Below are positions 36,702 to 45,998 of a DNA stretch of 64,000 bases, piece by piece (positions within the stretch are counted from its first letter, which is position 1; every line of letters starts with the position of its first letter). The stretch covers positions 2,046,001-2,110,000 of the forward strand of contig NZ_CP139970.1 in NCBI RefSeq assembly GCF_034424545.1. The letters run 5' to 3'. The DNA comes from Trinickia caryophylli (lineage in GTDB: Bacteria > Pseudomonadota > Gammaproteobacteria > Burkholderiales > Burkholderiaceae). Under the pieces are notes generated by a model that was given only the letters and a program-made list of their open reading frames with translations, was not told the DNA's origin and made no database searches. Made by a program: the position numbers and the translations under genes.

Positions 36702-38402
36702 TTACTCCACGCACTGGAACGAGCCGGCCTGATTGACGTCGCCCCCTTCGTACCGCGCCCATTTCGGGTAATCGCATAGCGGCCGCGTGCGGCCCGGGAC
36801 GCCGGCGGTGTCGGTCGTTACCTGGCCCGCGGGCGCCTTGCCTCTCTCGACCCATTGATCGAGCGCTGTCAGGGAATCCCAGGTGGCGTTGAAGGTGCTG
36901 CTCGCCGCATGGCCCATTCCGGGAATCTCGTAGAAGCGCACAAACGACTCGACGCGACGAACGCCGAACCGCTCCTGCAGCCGTCGATAATATTGCTCGG
37001 TCGCGCGCGTGCTGACGAGGACATCGACGGATCCGTGTGCGAGCAGCAGCTTCCCACCTCGTTGCCGGAAAGCGGAAATATCGGTGCTCGTGTCGAGCTG
37101 CGAACTGAGTTCGCCGATACGGTTGGCCCATACGCCGGGCTGCTCGGGATCGAGCGACAGCGAATTGAAGCTCGGATCCCTCGTGACGGAATACTTGATC
37201 CACTGATCGGTCAGCACGCTGATGTATGGCGCCGTGGAAGGCATAGGATTCGCCGGCTGCGAGGTGCCCAAGGCGAGGAAGGTCACCACAGGCTCGACGG
37301 GGGAACTACGCGTGGTCATGCCGAGATCGGCTCCCCAGACGTTGTATCCGGGGTATTGCGTCTCGCCACTCGCCAGTTGGAAGCGAAAGTGGGTTGACGT
37401 ATTCATCGTGTTTAACGCTTCGATCTGTGCATCGGACAGGCAACGGTCGCCCGTGTCGCCCCCCTTGGGGCAGCGCAACGGGGCGCCATTCAAAGTGGCG
37501 GTGGAGGGATCGAATCGCGCGTTACATCGTTGCTGGTCGCTGATCAGCCCATCGGCCACGCCATCCAGTACGTCGCATGCCTGCATCGCCGCGTCGTACA
37601 GTGCTTCGCGTTTGCCGACGGAAAGATAAGCGCCTGGCTTGGCGAGCGCACGATTCATGCGTTGGCCTCCGAGCAGCGCCGCTGCGTCGTCCCAGGCGGG
37701 ATACCAGGCAATCGCGCCGTTCCAATCCGACGGCCAGCGTTGAATCGCCGCCAACGCTTCGCGTCCGCCAGTCGATCCGCCAGCGAAGTACGCCTTGCGC
37801 GGCCCGCGCATATAGCGGGTCTCGATGATTGCAAGAGCGACATCGTGCGTTTTCTTTATCGCGTCGCCGCCGAAATTTCTCAGCGCTTCGTCATTCAAAC
37901 CAAAGCGGCCGTCCTGCGAACCCAACGCGTTCGCCTGATGGCCCGAGTCGCTGGCAAACGTCGCATAGCCGCGGCCGAGCGGCACCGGTCTGTCGGCCGG
38001 ACCGTTCGGAACGTTGCCCGCTATGTTGGGAATGGTGCCGTCAAAACCGCCACCGCCGAACATGACGACCTTATCGTTCCATTGCGCGGGCAACGCGATC
38101 TTGAACTGAATGTCGGGCGCCGACCGGTCGAGCGGGGATATTTTGCCGGTGACCTCGCAATATTCCGGCAAAGCGGTTGCGCCACTTCCGCTGGCAGCGA
38201 CCGGCTTGACGGCGGTTACGACCGCACCCGATGTGGGTAAGCCGATTTCGAAGGGGGGCACGATCAAGCCTCGAAGGCGCTCGCAGGCGGCCACTTGGCG
38301 TGCATCGGGAGTCGCTGCGATGCTGGATGCCGAGACCGCCGACGCAAGCACAAGCGCGGCGACGCACGCAACTTTCCCAGCGCGAAGGTGAACGCGAATC
38401 AT
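36702..38402 (-). CDS. tannase/feruloyl-esterase-family hydrolase
   Basis: This is a secreted serine hydrolase of the tannase/feruloyl esterase family, which also includes MHETase. A signal peptide (VACVAALVLASAVSASSIAA) is followed by the alpha/beta-hydrolase core: nucleophile S210 in YFAGGSTGGREAL, aspartate in LLLAHGSVDVLV and histidine in IPGMGHAASS. Calcium-site and lid segments typical of the family lie between. GGAG precedes the ATG at 38402 (566 aa). It is the last gene of a catabolic operon, so it would release an alcohol and acid from an ester outside the cytoplasm; the ester is unknown. Confidence 0.88.
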   Translation of the reverse strand: MIRVHLRAGKVACVAALVLASAVSASSIAATPDARQVAACERLRGLIVPPFEIGLPTSGAVVTAVKPVAASGSGATALPEYCEVTGKISPLDRSAPDIQFKIALPAQWNDKVVMFGGGGFDGTIPNIAGNVPNGPADRPVPLGRGYATFASDSGHQANALGSQDGRFGLNDEALRNFGGDAIKKTHDVALAIIETRYMRGPRKAYFAGGSTGGREALAAIQRWPSDWNGAIAWYPAWDDAAALLGGQRMNRALAKPGAYLSVGKREALYDAAMQACDVLDGVADGLISDQQRCNARFDPSTATLNGAPLRCPKGGDTGDRCLSDAQIEALNTMNTSTHFRFQLASGETQYPGYNVWGADLGMTTRSSPVEPVVTFLALGTSQPANPMPSTAPYISVLTDQWIKYSVTRDPSFNSLSLDPEQPGVWANRIGELSSQLDTSTDISAFRQRGGKLLLAHGSVDVLVSTRATEQYYRRLQERFGVRRVESFVRFYEIPGMGHAASSTFNATWDSLTALDQWVERGKAPAGQVTTDTAGVPGRTRPLCDYPKWARYEGGDVNQAGSFQCVE

Positions 38403-38468
38403 GATGTCTCCGTGTTGACAAAAGTTTTCCGCTGCGCGCGCCGTTCGCACTGCCTGCGCTTTGCGCGG

Positions 38469-39209
38469 CTATAGCGTCATGCCGCCAGAAGCTTCGATTA
38501 CGGCGCCATTGATATAACTCGCTTCGTCGCTCGCGAGAAACGCATAGATGTTTGCGATTTCTTCCGGCTTGCCCAAGCGCCGTAATGGAACCTGGCTTCT
38601 CATTTTCTCGAGCACCGGTTGCGGGACTGTGGCCAGGATCGGCGTATCGATAAAACCCGGGGCGACCGCGTTCACGCGGATGCCTTTGGGACCCAGCTCG
38701 CGGCTCCACGTCTTCGTGAATCCAATCACCCCGAACTTGGACGCCGCGTAGTTCGTCTGCCCGTAGTTGCCATGGATTCCCACGACCGAACTTGCGTTGA
38801 GAATCACGCCGGCCTCCTGCCTGACCATGCAGTCGAGCACCGCCTGAGTCGAGTGGAAAACGCCGCGCAGGTTCACGTCCATGACTTGTTCGAACTGCTC
38901 CACGGTCATGTTTTGCAAGCGCGCATCGCGCGTAATGCCCGCGTTGTTCACGAGCACGTCTATTCTGCCGAACCGATGCTGCACGCTGAAGGACATGTCT
39001 TTCACCGCGTCACGGTCGGCTACATTGACGGTGAAGCCGACCGCTTGCGCACCCGCCTCACGGCACGCGCCGGCCACTGATTTCACCGCCTCGGCGTTCA
39101 GATCGCAGACCGCTACAGCAGCGCCTTCTCGCGCGAACTTCAACGCTATCGCCGCACCGATTCCTTGCCCGGCTCCCGTAACGATTGCGACCTTCCCGTT
39201 CAGTCTCAT
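38469..39209 (-). CDS. SDR-family oxidoreductase, FabG-like
   Basis: This is a classical short-chain dehydrogenase/reductase of 246 aa. The cofactor loop is TGAGQGIG (11-18), the structural NNAG is at 88-91 and the catalytic set is S141, Y154, K158 (NYAASK). The C-terminal Y-I-N-G-A-x-I-E-A-S-G-G-M block resembles FabG and PhaB 3-ketoacyl reductases, with D at the end of beta-2 (CDLN) suggesting NAD(H). It follows the second SDR gene by 124 bases in the operon. Confidence 0.9.
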   Translation of the reverse strand: MRLNGKVAIVTGAGQGIGAAIALKFAREGAAVAVCDLNAEAVKSVAGACREAGAQAVGFTVNVADRDAVKDMSFSVQHRFGRIDVLVNNAGITRDARLQNMTVEQFEQVMDVNLRGVFHSTQAVLDCMVRQEAGVILNASSVVGIHGNYGQTNYAASKFGVIGFTKTWSRELGPKGIRVNAVAPGFIDTPILATVPQPVLEKMRSQVPLRRLGKPEEIANIYAFLASDEASYINGAVIEASGGMTL

Positions 39210-39333
39210 TGAATGGCATCCTTGGTGGCGAATTGTTTTGCAGGAAAGCGGCAGCCTTCGCCATGGTTGCCGATGCAATTCGATGCCGCTCCGGACGCCG
39301 GATCATTTGCGGACCTCGGCCTTCCGGTATGCG

Positions 39334-40125
39334 TCAGAGGTATTCGACATTGCCATCCACGCTGATGGCTTGCCCCGTGATGTTGTATCCCGCGGGCGAG
39401 GCGAGGAAAAGCGCCATCGCGGCGACGTCGTCGGCGGTCACCATGCGGCGAAGCGAAATCTTCTTCAGATACAGCGCTTTCATCTCGTCGAACGAAACAC
39501 CGGTCGACTCGGCCCGGGCGGCTATCACGCTGTCCATCCGGTCGCCCTCCACGACACCCGGCAAGATCGCGTTCACGCGGATGTTGCTCGGCCCGAGTTC
39601 GACCGCGAGCGACTTGACGAGCCCTACGATTGCCCATTTGCTCGAAGCGTAAGGCGTGCGGAATGCGTAGCCCAGCCGGCCCGCCACGGACGACATGGCG
39701 ATGATGGCCGGACAATCCGACGTCTCCTTCAGCAGCGGCACCGCCTTGCGCAGGAAGTAGTACTGGCTGTTCAGGTTGGTCGAAATGGTTCGTTCCCAGT
39801 CTTCCGGCTGGAGGGATTCGACCTCGCCCGTCGGACCGGCGATGCCCGCATTGTTGACAAGAATGTCGAGCCCGCCGAGCGTCGCCTTCGCGTCGTCGAT
39901 AACCTTGTCGACCTGCTCGCGGTTCGCCACATCGGCAACGCCGGCGAGCAGTTTCGGATTCCGCTCTTTGGCCTTTTCCACGGCCGCCCCGTCGACGTCG
40001 CAGATGTAGACGCGTGCATCGACTTGAACGAATGCGTCCGCAATCGCCGCGCCAATGCCCGCGGCGGCACCCGATACGAACACGCGCAGGCCGGGTCTTG
40101 GCTTGAGAAGCTCAAAGGTATTCAT
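39334..40125 (-). CDS. SDR-family oxidoreductase
   Basis: This is a second classical SDR, 263 aa. The cofactor loop is SGAAAGIG (19-26), NNAG lies at 91-94 and the catalytic residues are S145/S146, Y159 and K163 (YASSK). D43 after beta-2 favours NAD. A short insertion after VEGDRMDSVI is typical of hydroxyacid or diol dehydrogenases in catabolic operons. Its ATG at 40125 overlaps the end of the transporter gene by 14 bases, which fixes the start. Confidence 0.9.
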   Translation of the reverse strand: MNTFELLKPRPGLRVFVSGAAAGIGAAIADAFVQVDARVYICDVDGAAVEKAKERNPKLLAGVADVANREQVDKVIDDAKATLGGLDILVNNAGIAGPTGEVESLQPEDWERTISTNLNSQYYFLRKAVPLLKETSDCPAIIAMSSVAGRLGYAFRTPYASSKWAIVGLVKSLAVELGPSNIRVNAILPGVVEGDRMDSVIAARAESTGVSFDEMKALYLKKISLRRMVTADDVAAMALFLASPAGYNITGQAISVDGNVEYL

Positions 40126-41458
40126 GTGTCGCTCCGTTGGTCGCCGAAACGGCGCGGTCGGCCGCGCGAATGGCTTTGGCAAGCAATGGCACGAGACACA
40201 AACCGAGCACCGATGCAACCACCACGACGTTGAAGCCGGAGTCGCTCCTGCCGGTTATCGTCTCGGCCAGCCCGAACAGATACGGCCCGACGAACCCGCC
40301 CAGCAAACCGATCGTGTTGATGAAAGCGAGGCCGGCTGCGGCTTGTACGCCTTGCAGGCGCTTCATCGCAACAGCCCAATAGGAAGGCAAGATGCCGCCC
40401 GCGAAAAAACCCGTGATACCGAGCAAAGTGATTTGTGCCGCCTGATTTCGAGTGGCGATAAACGCACAGGCGGTGACGATAACGCCTGCGGTCAACACGC
40501 TCAGGAAGTGGCAGTCATTGCTTATACGGCGGTGGATGCGCGGCAATGTCAGCACGCCGAGCAGGAAGCCGATGCCGACACTACTCGAGAGCAGGCCGAC
40601 AAGAATCGGCGATTTCACATGCATCTGCGCGACAATGGAGGGAGTAAAAAAATACAGGCCCACGAACGCGACTTGATTCAGGAAGTAGATCAGCGCGATC
40701 AACACCGTGGTCGGACGTTTCAACGCGTCAAACCAGTGCGCCGACGCGAGATCGGCGTGCCCATGCGTGTCGATGACCGCATGAGCCTCGAGCGCTTGTG
40801 CTTCTTGCGGCGTCAACCACTTGACCTCGGAAGGGCGGTTCGGCAGTTTGAAGAACAGGATGATGCCCACTACGATCGTGGGCAAGCCTTCCAGCAGGAA
40901 CATCCACTGCCAGCCGTGCAGCCCCCCGATCCCGCCGAGTTGCATCAGCCCTGCACCCAGCGGATTGCCGATGATGAGTGCAATCGACGGAGCCGTATAA
41001 ATCCAGCCGACCGCTACCGCCCGATCTCTGCGGCCGAACCACAGCGTGACCATATACATCAGGGCCGGAAAGAGCCCCGCTTCCGCGGCGCCCAGCAATA
41101 CGCGGAGAATGTAGAACGACCGCTCGCCTTGCACGAACATCATGGCCGTCGATAGCGCGCCCCAGGTGACGGCGATACGCGCGATCCAGGCTCTCGGGCC
41201 GATACGGTGGGCTGCCAGATTGCTCGGAACCTCCAGGAGCGCGTAACCGATGAAAAAGATGCCGGCGCCGAGGCCATAAGCGGCGGCGCTGATGCCGAGA
41301 TCGGCCGCCAATGCGCTTTTGGCGAGCGCCACGTTCGTGCGGTCGATAAAGGACATGAAATAGATCCCGCACATTAGCGGAAGAAGCCTCGTCATCGCCT
41401 TGCGGGTCGCTCGCCAGTGAGTCTCGCCGCGGCTGTGGTCGACGGTCGCTGCAGTCAT
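40112..41458 (-). CDS. MFS importer, anion:cation symporter (ACS) family
   Basis: This is a 12-helix transporter of 448 aa. The ACS signature region is CGIYFMSFIDRTNVALAKSA, and motif A-like residues follow near LWFGRRDRAVAVG. ACS members carry organic anions such as hydroxy acids, sugar acids and aromatic acids into the cell. It lies between the BKACE gene (120 bases upstream) and the SDR it overlaps, so it probably imports the substrate of this operon. Confidence 0.9.
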   Translation of the reverse strand: MTAATVDHSRGETHWRATRKAMTRLLPLMCGIYFMSFIDRTNVALAKSALAADLGISAAAYGLGAGIFFIGYALLEVPSNLAAHRIGPRAWIARIAVTWGALSTAMMFVQGERSFYILRVLLGAAEAGLFPALMYMVTLWFGRRDRAVAVGWIYTAPSIALIIGNPLGAGLMQLGGIGGLHGWQWMFLLEGLPTIVVGIILFFKLPNRPSEVKWLTPQEAQALEAHAVIDTHGHADLASAHWFDALKRPTTVLIALIYFLNQVAFVGLYFFTPSIVAQMHVKSPILVGLLSSSVGIGFLLGVLTLPRIHRRISNDCHFLSVLTAGVIVTACAFIATRNQAAQITLLGITGFFAGGILPSYWAVAMKRLQGVQAAAGLAFINTIGLLGGFVGPYLFGLAETITGRSDSGFNVVVVASVLGLCLVPLLAKAIRAADRAVSATNGATHEYL

Positions 41459-41578
41459 GATGTCTCCAGAAGTGGTCCCGCCTGTTTTTTCTTGTGTCGC
41501 ACGACGGGCAATACCCGATCGGCGCTGCGGGAGAAAGGGTTCTTCGCCTACGCGCAGTGCGCGCGCAAGGCCATCTGC

Positions 41579-42517
41579 TTAAAGCGAGACGCTCTCGCGG
41601 CCCTTCAATCCGAGCATTGCGCGAGCATCGGCCGGCGTCGCGATCTCGAAAGAAAGCGCTTCCAGGATTGCGCGAATCTTTCGGACCTGCTCCGCGTTCG
41701 ACGTTGCTTTCACACCCCGCGATAGGTAGACGCTGTCTTCCAGACCCACGCGGACGTTCCCGCCCATGATCGCGCCCATCGTCACGAGCGACATCTGATG
41801 GCGGCCGGCGCCGAGCACCGAAAACTGATAGCTCTCGCGGCCGAACAGACGATCGGCGCTGGAACGCATCAATGCGAGGTTCTCCGGATCGGGGCCGATC
41901 CCGCCGAGAATGCCGAGTACGGACTGGATAAAGAACGGAGGCTTGACGAGCCCGATATCGATGAAGTGCGCGAGGTTATACAAGTGCCCCACGTCGTAAC
42001 ACTCGAACTCGAAGCGCGTACCGTAATCGCGGAATTCGGTGAGGATGTTCTTGATGTCCCGGAAGGTGTTCCGGAAGATCATGTCCTCCATGCCCTCGAC
42101 GTATTCCTTTTCCCATCCGAATCGCCAGGAGGAGAATTTCGCCGCGACCGGATGCAGCGAAAAGTTCATCGAACCCATGTTCAGCGAGCACATTTCGGGT
42201 TTGGCGATACGCGCATAGGCCAAACGCTCGTCGAGCGTCATACGTGTACTGCCACCCGTCGAGATGTTGATGACAGCATCCGTCTGCGCCGCGATTGCAG
42301 GGACGAACTGACGGAAGATTTCGGGTGAAGGCGTTGGCCGGCCATCCTCCGGATTGCGTGCGTGCAGATGAAGTATCGCCGCCCCGGCCTCGGCGGCCTC
42401 GAGCGCTTGAGTCTTGATGTCATCGGGCGTGAGCGGCAGATATTCCGACATGGACGGCACGTGTGCCGACCCTGTCACTGCACACGTGATGATGACTTTG
42501 CTGGTCGAATGTCCCAT
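41579..42517 (-). CDS. beta-keto acid cleavage enzyme (BKACE, DUF849 family)
   Basis: BKACE enzymes are zinc-dependent and react a beta-keto acid with acetyl-CoA, giving acetoacetate and a new CoA ester. The 312-aa protein shows KVIITCAVTGSAHVPSMSEY, the zinc-binding pair in AILHLHARNPEDG, NISTGGSTRMTLDERL and the late motif NVRVGLEDSVYLSRGVKAT. The ATG at 42517 is family-like; the frame is open for 69 more codons. It is the first gene of the catabolic operon, 172 bases from the divergent AraC regulator. Substrate specificity within the family cannot be read here. Confidence 0.92.
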   Translation of the reverse strand: MGHSTSKVIITCAVTGSAHVPSMSEYLPLTPDDIKTQALEAAEAGAAILHLHARNPEDGRPTPSPEIFRQFVPAIAAQTDAVINISTGGSTRMTLDERLAYARIAKPEMCSLNMGSMNFSLHPVAAKFSSWRFGWEKEYVEGMEDMIFRNTFRDIKNILTEFRDYGTRFEFECYDVGHLYNLAHFIDIGLVKPPFFIQSVLGILGGIGPDPENLALMRSSADRLFGRESYQFSVLGAGRHQMSLVTMGAIMGGNVRVGLEDSVYLSRGVKATSNAEQVRKIRAILEALSFEIATPADARAMLGLKGRESVSL

Positions 42518-42689
42518 TTCAATAGCTCTCGTATCGCCGCTGACGCGCGGGGGTTGCACGGGGTGCGCAGGCGCCAACGGCAAAGCGGCCTCGTCTCTTG
42601 TCCCATTGATAGTAGTTAGATACGATCCACACCGTAAGGTCTTTTTCGGACAAGCCGATGTCCCGCGAGGACATGAACGGGGAGGAACG

Positions 42690-43721
42690 GTGTCATCGAA
42701 ATTCCCGCTGTTGAACGAGCGCATCTACGCGCCGTACAAGATCGCGGCGCTGGTCGAAGTGCTTGCGGAGCAGGGCATTGCCCCCGAGGACAGCCTGAAG
42801 GGAAGCGGTGTCGAGCCCGATCAGATTTACGACGCTTCGGTCCTGACGTCGGTCAGGCAATACGCGGCGGTATGTACCAACGCCGTCAGCCTTTCATCCG
42901 ATCCGAGCACGCCCTTCAAGACGGGAGCGCGGCTTCATCTGGCCGCGTATGGGATGTATGGCTACGCCCTGATGTCGTGCCTGTCGCTGCGCGACTACTT
43001 CCGGCTGGGCGTCAAATACCATCGGCTGGCAACGCCGACCGTCACGATCGAGTGGACCGAGTATCCCGATACTTCCGTGTGGCGGTTTCCGGATGCGTTC
43101 TCGTCGAACCTGCCGCACCATGTCCAGCAGTTTCTTCTCGAACAGCAATACACGCAGCACGTGACGCACCTCGAAGACGTTGCGGGGCGGCGCTGCCCGC
43201 CGGTGCTTGCCCGCTTCTCGTATCCCGCACCGGACTACGCCGCGATATATCCGCAGTATCTGGGTTGCCCGTGCGAGTTCGACGCCGAGGAATGCCAGCT
43301 CATATACGACAGCGCCATACTGGAAATAAAGCCACACCTCGCGCATCGGCATTCCGCGGCGCTCTTGCAGGAAACCTGCGACCGGCTGATCGGGCAAGCG
43401 AAAACATCGACCGGCGTATCGGGCGAGGTCTATCAACTCCTGATGCGCAAGCCTGGGGTGTTTCCCAGCATGGAATCCGTGGCGTCCTCATTGAACATGA
43501 CCAGTCGAACGCTGAGGCGGCGCCTGGAGTCCGAAGGCACTTCGTTCGTCGTGATCGTCGACGACGTCCGCTGCTCGCTGGCCACCGAATACCTGAAGAC
43601 CACGAAGCTCAGCACGGACGATGTCGCCATGCTGGTCGGTTTCAGCGACACGGCCAACTTCCGCCGGGCATTGAAGCGCTGGACTGGCAAGGGCCCCGGC
43701 GAGATTCGCGATCAATTGTGA
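42690..43721 (+). CDS. AraC-family transcriptional regulator
   Basis: This is a 343-aa regulator with an N-terminal ligand-binding domain of the 'arabinose-binding domain of AraC regulators' type (segments NERIYAPYKIAALVEVLAEQ and KTGARLHLAAYGMYGYAL) and a C-terminal double helix-turn-helix (PSMESVASSLNMTSRTLRRR; LSTDDVAMLVGFSDTANFRR). The GTG at 42690 has GGAGGA upstream. It is divergent from the BKACE gene and most likely activates that operon. Confidence 0.9.
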   Translation: MSSKFPLLNERIYAPYKIAALVEVLAEQGIAPEDSLKGSGVEPDQIYDASVLTSVRQYAAVCTNAVSLSSDPSTPFKTGARLHLAAYGMYGYALMSCLSLRDYFRLGVKYHRLATPTVTIEWTEYPDTSVWRFPDAFSSNLPHHVQQFLLEQQYTQHVTHLEDVAGRRCPPVLARFSYPAPDYAAIYPQYLGCPCEFDAEECQLIYDSAILEIKPHLAHRHSAALLQETCDRLIGQAKTSTGVSGEVYQLLMRKPGVFPSMESVASSLNMTSRTLRRRLESEGTSFVVIVDDVRCSLATEYLKTTKLSTDDVAMLVGFSDTANFRRALKRWTGKGPGEIRDQL

Positions 43722-43862
43722 GTGGGGCGGTTGGCGAGCTCCATTCGGTGGACCAGCCCGCACTTCAACGTGTTCATGAATCAGGGTGGGAGGTGTGCCG
43801 CATGGCGCGCAATGCCAAGCGGTTGCCCAGGCGCGAGCTGCTTATCGAAACCGCATTCTCAA

Positions 43863-44339
43863 TCAGCGGATCGAGGCCGTGATGACCGAGCTAATGAACT
43901 CCGGCGAGACCTCGGTGCCATACTGTTCCTGCAAGAAGCCCTGGATCTCGCGTACGGTCATGCCCCGGGCGTACATGGCGACGATCTTCTCATCGAAGCC
44001 TGTAAAGCGTCGTTCGTGCTTGGGGATCAGCAGCGGCTCAAAGCTGCCGTCGCGGTCGCGCGGCACCTCGATGCGGATCGGCCCGTCTTCGGTCAAAACG
44101 GTCTTGGCGCCCTTGCCGTTGCGCTGGTTGGTAACGGCGGCCGGCTTGGCCGCGCCCGGTGAATAGCCCAGGTGATGGTTCAGCTCGCCGCCGAGCGCGC
44201 GCTCTATCAACGCCTTCTTCAAAGCCATGGTCGCGGCGTTGATGGACTCGGCCGTCATCGGGCCGTTGCCGAACTGCTCAAGCAGCTCGGCTCGAATCGC
44301 CGGCAGCTCTACCGGTGGGGTCTTGGGTTTGCGAGGCAT
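43863..44339 (-). pseudogene. IS256-family transposase, N-terminal fragment
   Basis: The 158-aa frame matches the start of IS256-family transposases (IS256 transposases are near 400 aa): IERALGGELNHHLGYSPGA, TNQRNGKGAKTVLT, then IRIEVPRDRDGSFEPLLIPK and the MYARGMTVREIQGFLQEQYG block. It ends at ISSVITASIR, just where the family continues into the catalytic domain, so all DDE residues except the first region are lost. It lies 141 bases after the AraC gene and marks the left edge of the island. Confidence 0.88.
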
Positions 44340-44362
44340 ATTTTCTCCTGGGGAGCATCATA

Positions 44363-44410
44363 TGCCGTGAACACGAAATTACTGACAGACCCACCGAAGG
44401 GGGCAGGTCA
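44363..44410. mobile_element. IS256 terminus abutting an IS3-type terminus
   Basis: Bases 44363-44392, read on the minus strand, start GGGTCTGTCAGTAATTTCGT and look like the intact outer end of the IS256-type remnant. Six bases further, 44399-44410 is GGGGGCAGGTCA, identical to the outer 12 bases of the IS3 element at 59467-59478. The next 220 bases before the DUF4365 gene hold only a 67-codon frame of unknown origin. Confidence 0.5.
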
Positions 44411-44631
44411 CGCCGTCGGGGCGCATCCCCAGCACACTCAGACTTTTCTTTTTTGGACTCAGCTCGCTGTGCTCATCGATTGCACCGGCCTCCAGGTAAC
44501 GTGCAATATCCCGCCAATGACCGCTGCCGGGCAAAGGCAGCGCCCGAAGTCGATCCGAAATCGACACTCTGGCTATTGGCAAACGGTCATTCCATGTTGG
44601 GGGTTAAAGCCCCCGGCCACGGTCACACCCC

Positions 44632-45669
44632 TCAAACTTCTATGCCGGCTTCTTTCAGCTCAGAGAACTTGAATGCCTCGAAGAGGCTAAACCCGATCAC
44701 TTGCCGCTGATGCCTGTCGAATTCGTAACCCCACTGCTTAAGGGTCTTCTCAGTCGCATCACTCGGGAGAGCGGTCTCGTAAACCAGACGCAGATAGGGC
44801 CTGTCTTTGAAGCGCCAGTAGTACTTGCTTTCGAATACCATTCGCCGCAACACCTTGAGCTTTTCAACGAGAAGTGGGATAAGCACACGGAGCGGTGTTT
44901 GCGCACTGAAATTAGTCACCTCGTCGGTTGCCCACTCGCCTGAATTCTTGACCCAGTGATCGAATGAATACAGGTGCTTGCGATCCTTCTCAGACAGACC
45001 AGCCGACTCCAACTCGTTATCCCAAAGCAAAACGCGACACGTGTCCAGCAGCGTCTTTAGGACGTCTGGCTCATGGATCTCAACATGACCGTCGTAGTGG
45101 TAGACATCGACATACATGCCCAAGAACAGCTTCAAGTAGCGGAGTGCCGTCTTGTGCGAGTAGATCAGGTCAGGGAGGGACGGAGAAAGCGCAAACGTGA
45201 CGGTGTAGATAGTCGGCATCATCTCCCGAACTTTCTCCTCCTCCGTCTTCGTGACCTCAGGCAAGAACTCGATACTCTTGGTCTTTTCGTCCCCGTTGAT
45301 TAGGGAAGCTGCCTGCCAGAAGATCGGGCGTGACACATAGATCTCTTCCGTCTTCAAATCGACTGCGTACAAGATCACGTGCGTCTTGTAGCTAAGCTCT
45401 GTCCAGTAGTAGAGGGTACTCTCCTTGATGCCGCCGACAACAGGAGTCCGGTCCTTCTTACGAATCCTTAGATTCTCGGATGACTTCACCTGAGCCTTAA
45501 AATACCTTCCGGTGACTTGCTCTCCATGCACTATCTCAATCTCAAAATCTATCCCATAGTCGCTCTCCGTCACGTTTCGAAAAATTCCGACGTGCCGGAG
45601 CTTATAGACCAGAATAGCGTAAGAGTCTGATTCCGCTTTATGTTGCTGAATGCGGGTGGGAAGCTTCAC
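44632..45669 (-). CDS. DUF4365-domain nuclease-like protein
   Basis: The N-terminal 150 residues match DUF4365, a PD-(D/E)XK-fold domain found in defence genes: HKAESDSYAILVYKL, then D41 in YGIDFEIEIV and the Q60-x-K62 pair in FKAQVKSS. The following 190 residues are helical with no recognised motif. The GTG at 45669 is the best start before the conserved region (345 aa), but no clear ribosome-binding site is seen and the frame is open upstream, so the start is uncertain. It is divergent from the restriction-STAND gene and may share its function. Confidence 0.75.
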   Translation of the reverse strand: MKLPTRIQQHKAESDSYAILVYKLRHVGIFRNVTESDYGIDFEIEIVHGEQVTGRYFKAQVKSSENLRIRKKDRTPVVGGIKESTLYYWTELSYKTHVILYAVDLKTEEIYVSRPIFWQAASLINGDEKTKSIEFLPEVTKTEEEKVREMMPTIYTVTFALSPSLPDLIYSHKTALRYLKLFLGMYVDVYHYDGHVEIHEPDVLKTLLDTCRVLLWDNELESAGLSEKDRKHLYSFDHWVKNSGEWATDEVTNFSAQTPLRVLIPLLVEKLKVLRRMVFESKYYWRFKDRPYLRLVYETALPSDATEKTLKQWGYEFDRHQRQVIGFSLFEAFKFSELKEAGIEV

Positions 45670-45998
45670 AATAGTACGGACAGTGCAAAGGTGATGAGCA
45701 TACACCGGGGTGCGAATGTTTGCATTGCGGCGTGTAACACGAAGGCCCGCCCCTGAGGATCGCCGCCCGACGAGGTTGGCGAAAGTCGACCTGAAGCGGA
45801 AGCCGAGCTCGCCACAGTCAATGTCCGATATACCACGCGAGGCGACCGTTCGAACCCGGTCCTTTCTCCACGGCACGAGCGCTTCTTACGCGGCTGATCG
45901 CTCCGCTCGCCTCTGGCTTCCTTGTTGGGCCGGAATGATCTAACGCAAATTTACGGCTAGCCCCTGGGGCTGCCCTGCGCAACGAATACAATACATGG
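45670..45998. other. divergent promoter region of two defence-like genes
   Basis: This 329-bp region lies between the DUF4365 gene and the restriction-STAND gene. No gene is supported. Its base composition is mixed and I cannot define promoter boxes. Confidence 0.4.

Noticed and set aside
44379..44582. 67-codon minus-strand frame near the IS256 end
   Set aside because: It runs across the two IS termini, has no ribosome-binding site and no recognisable family; probably chance.
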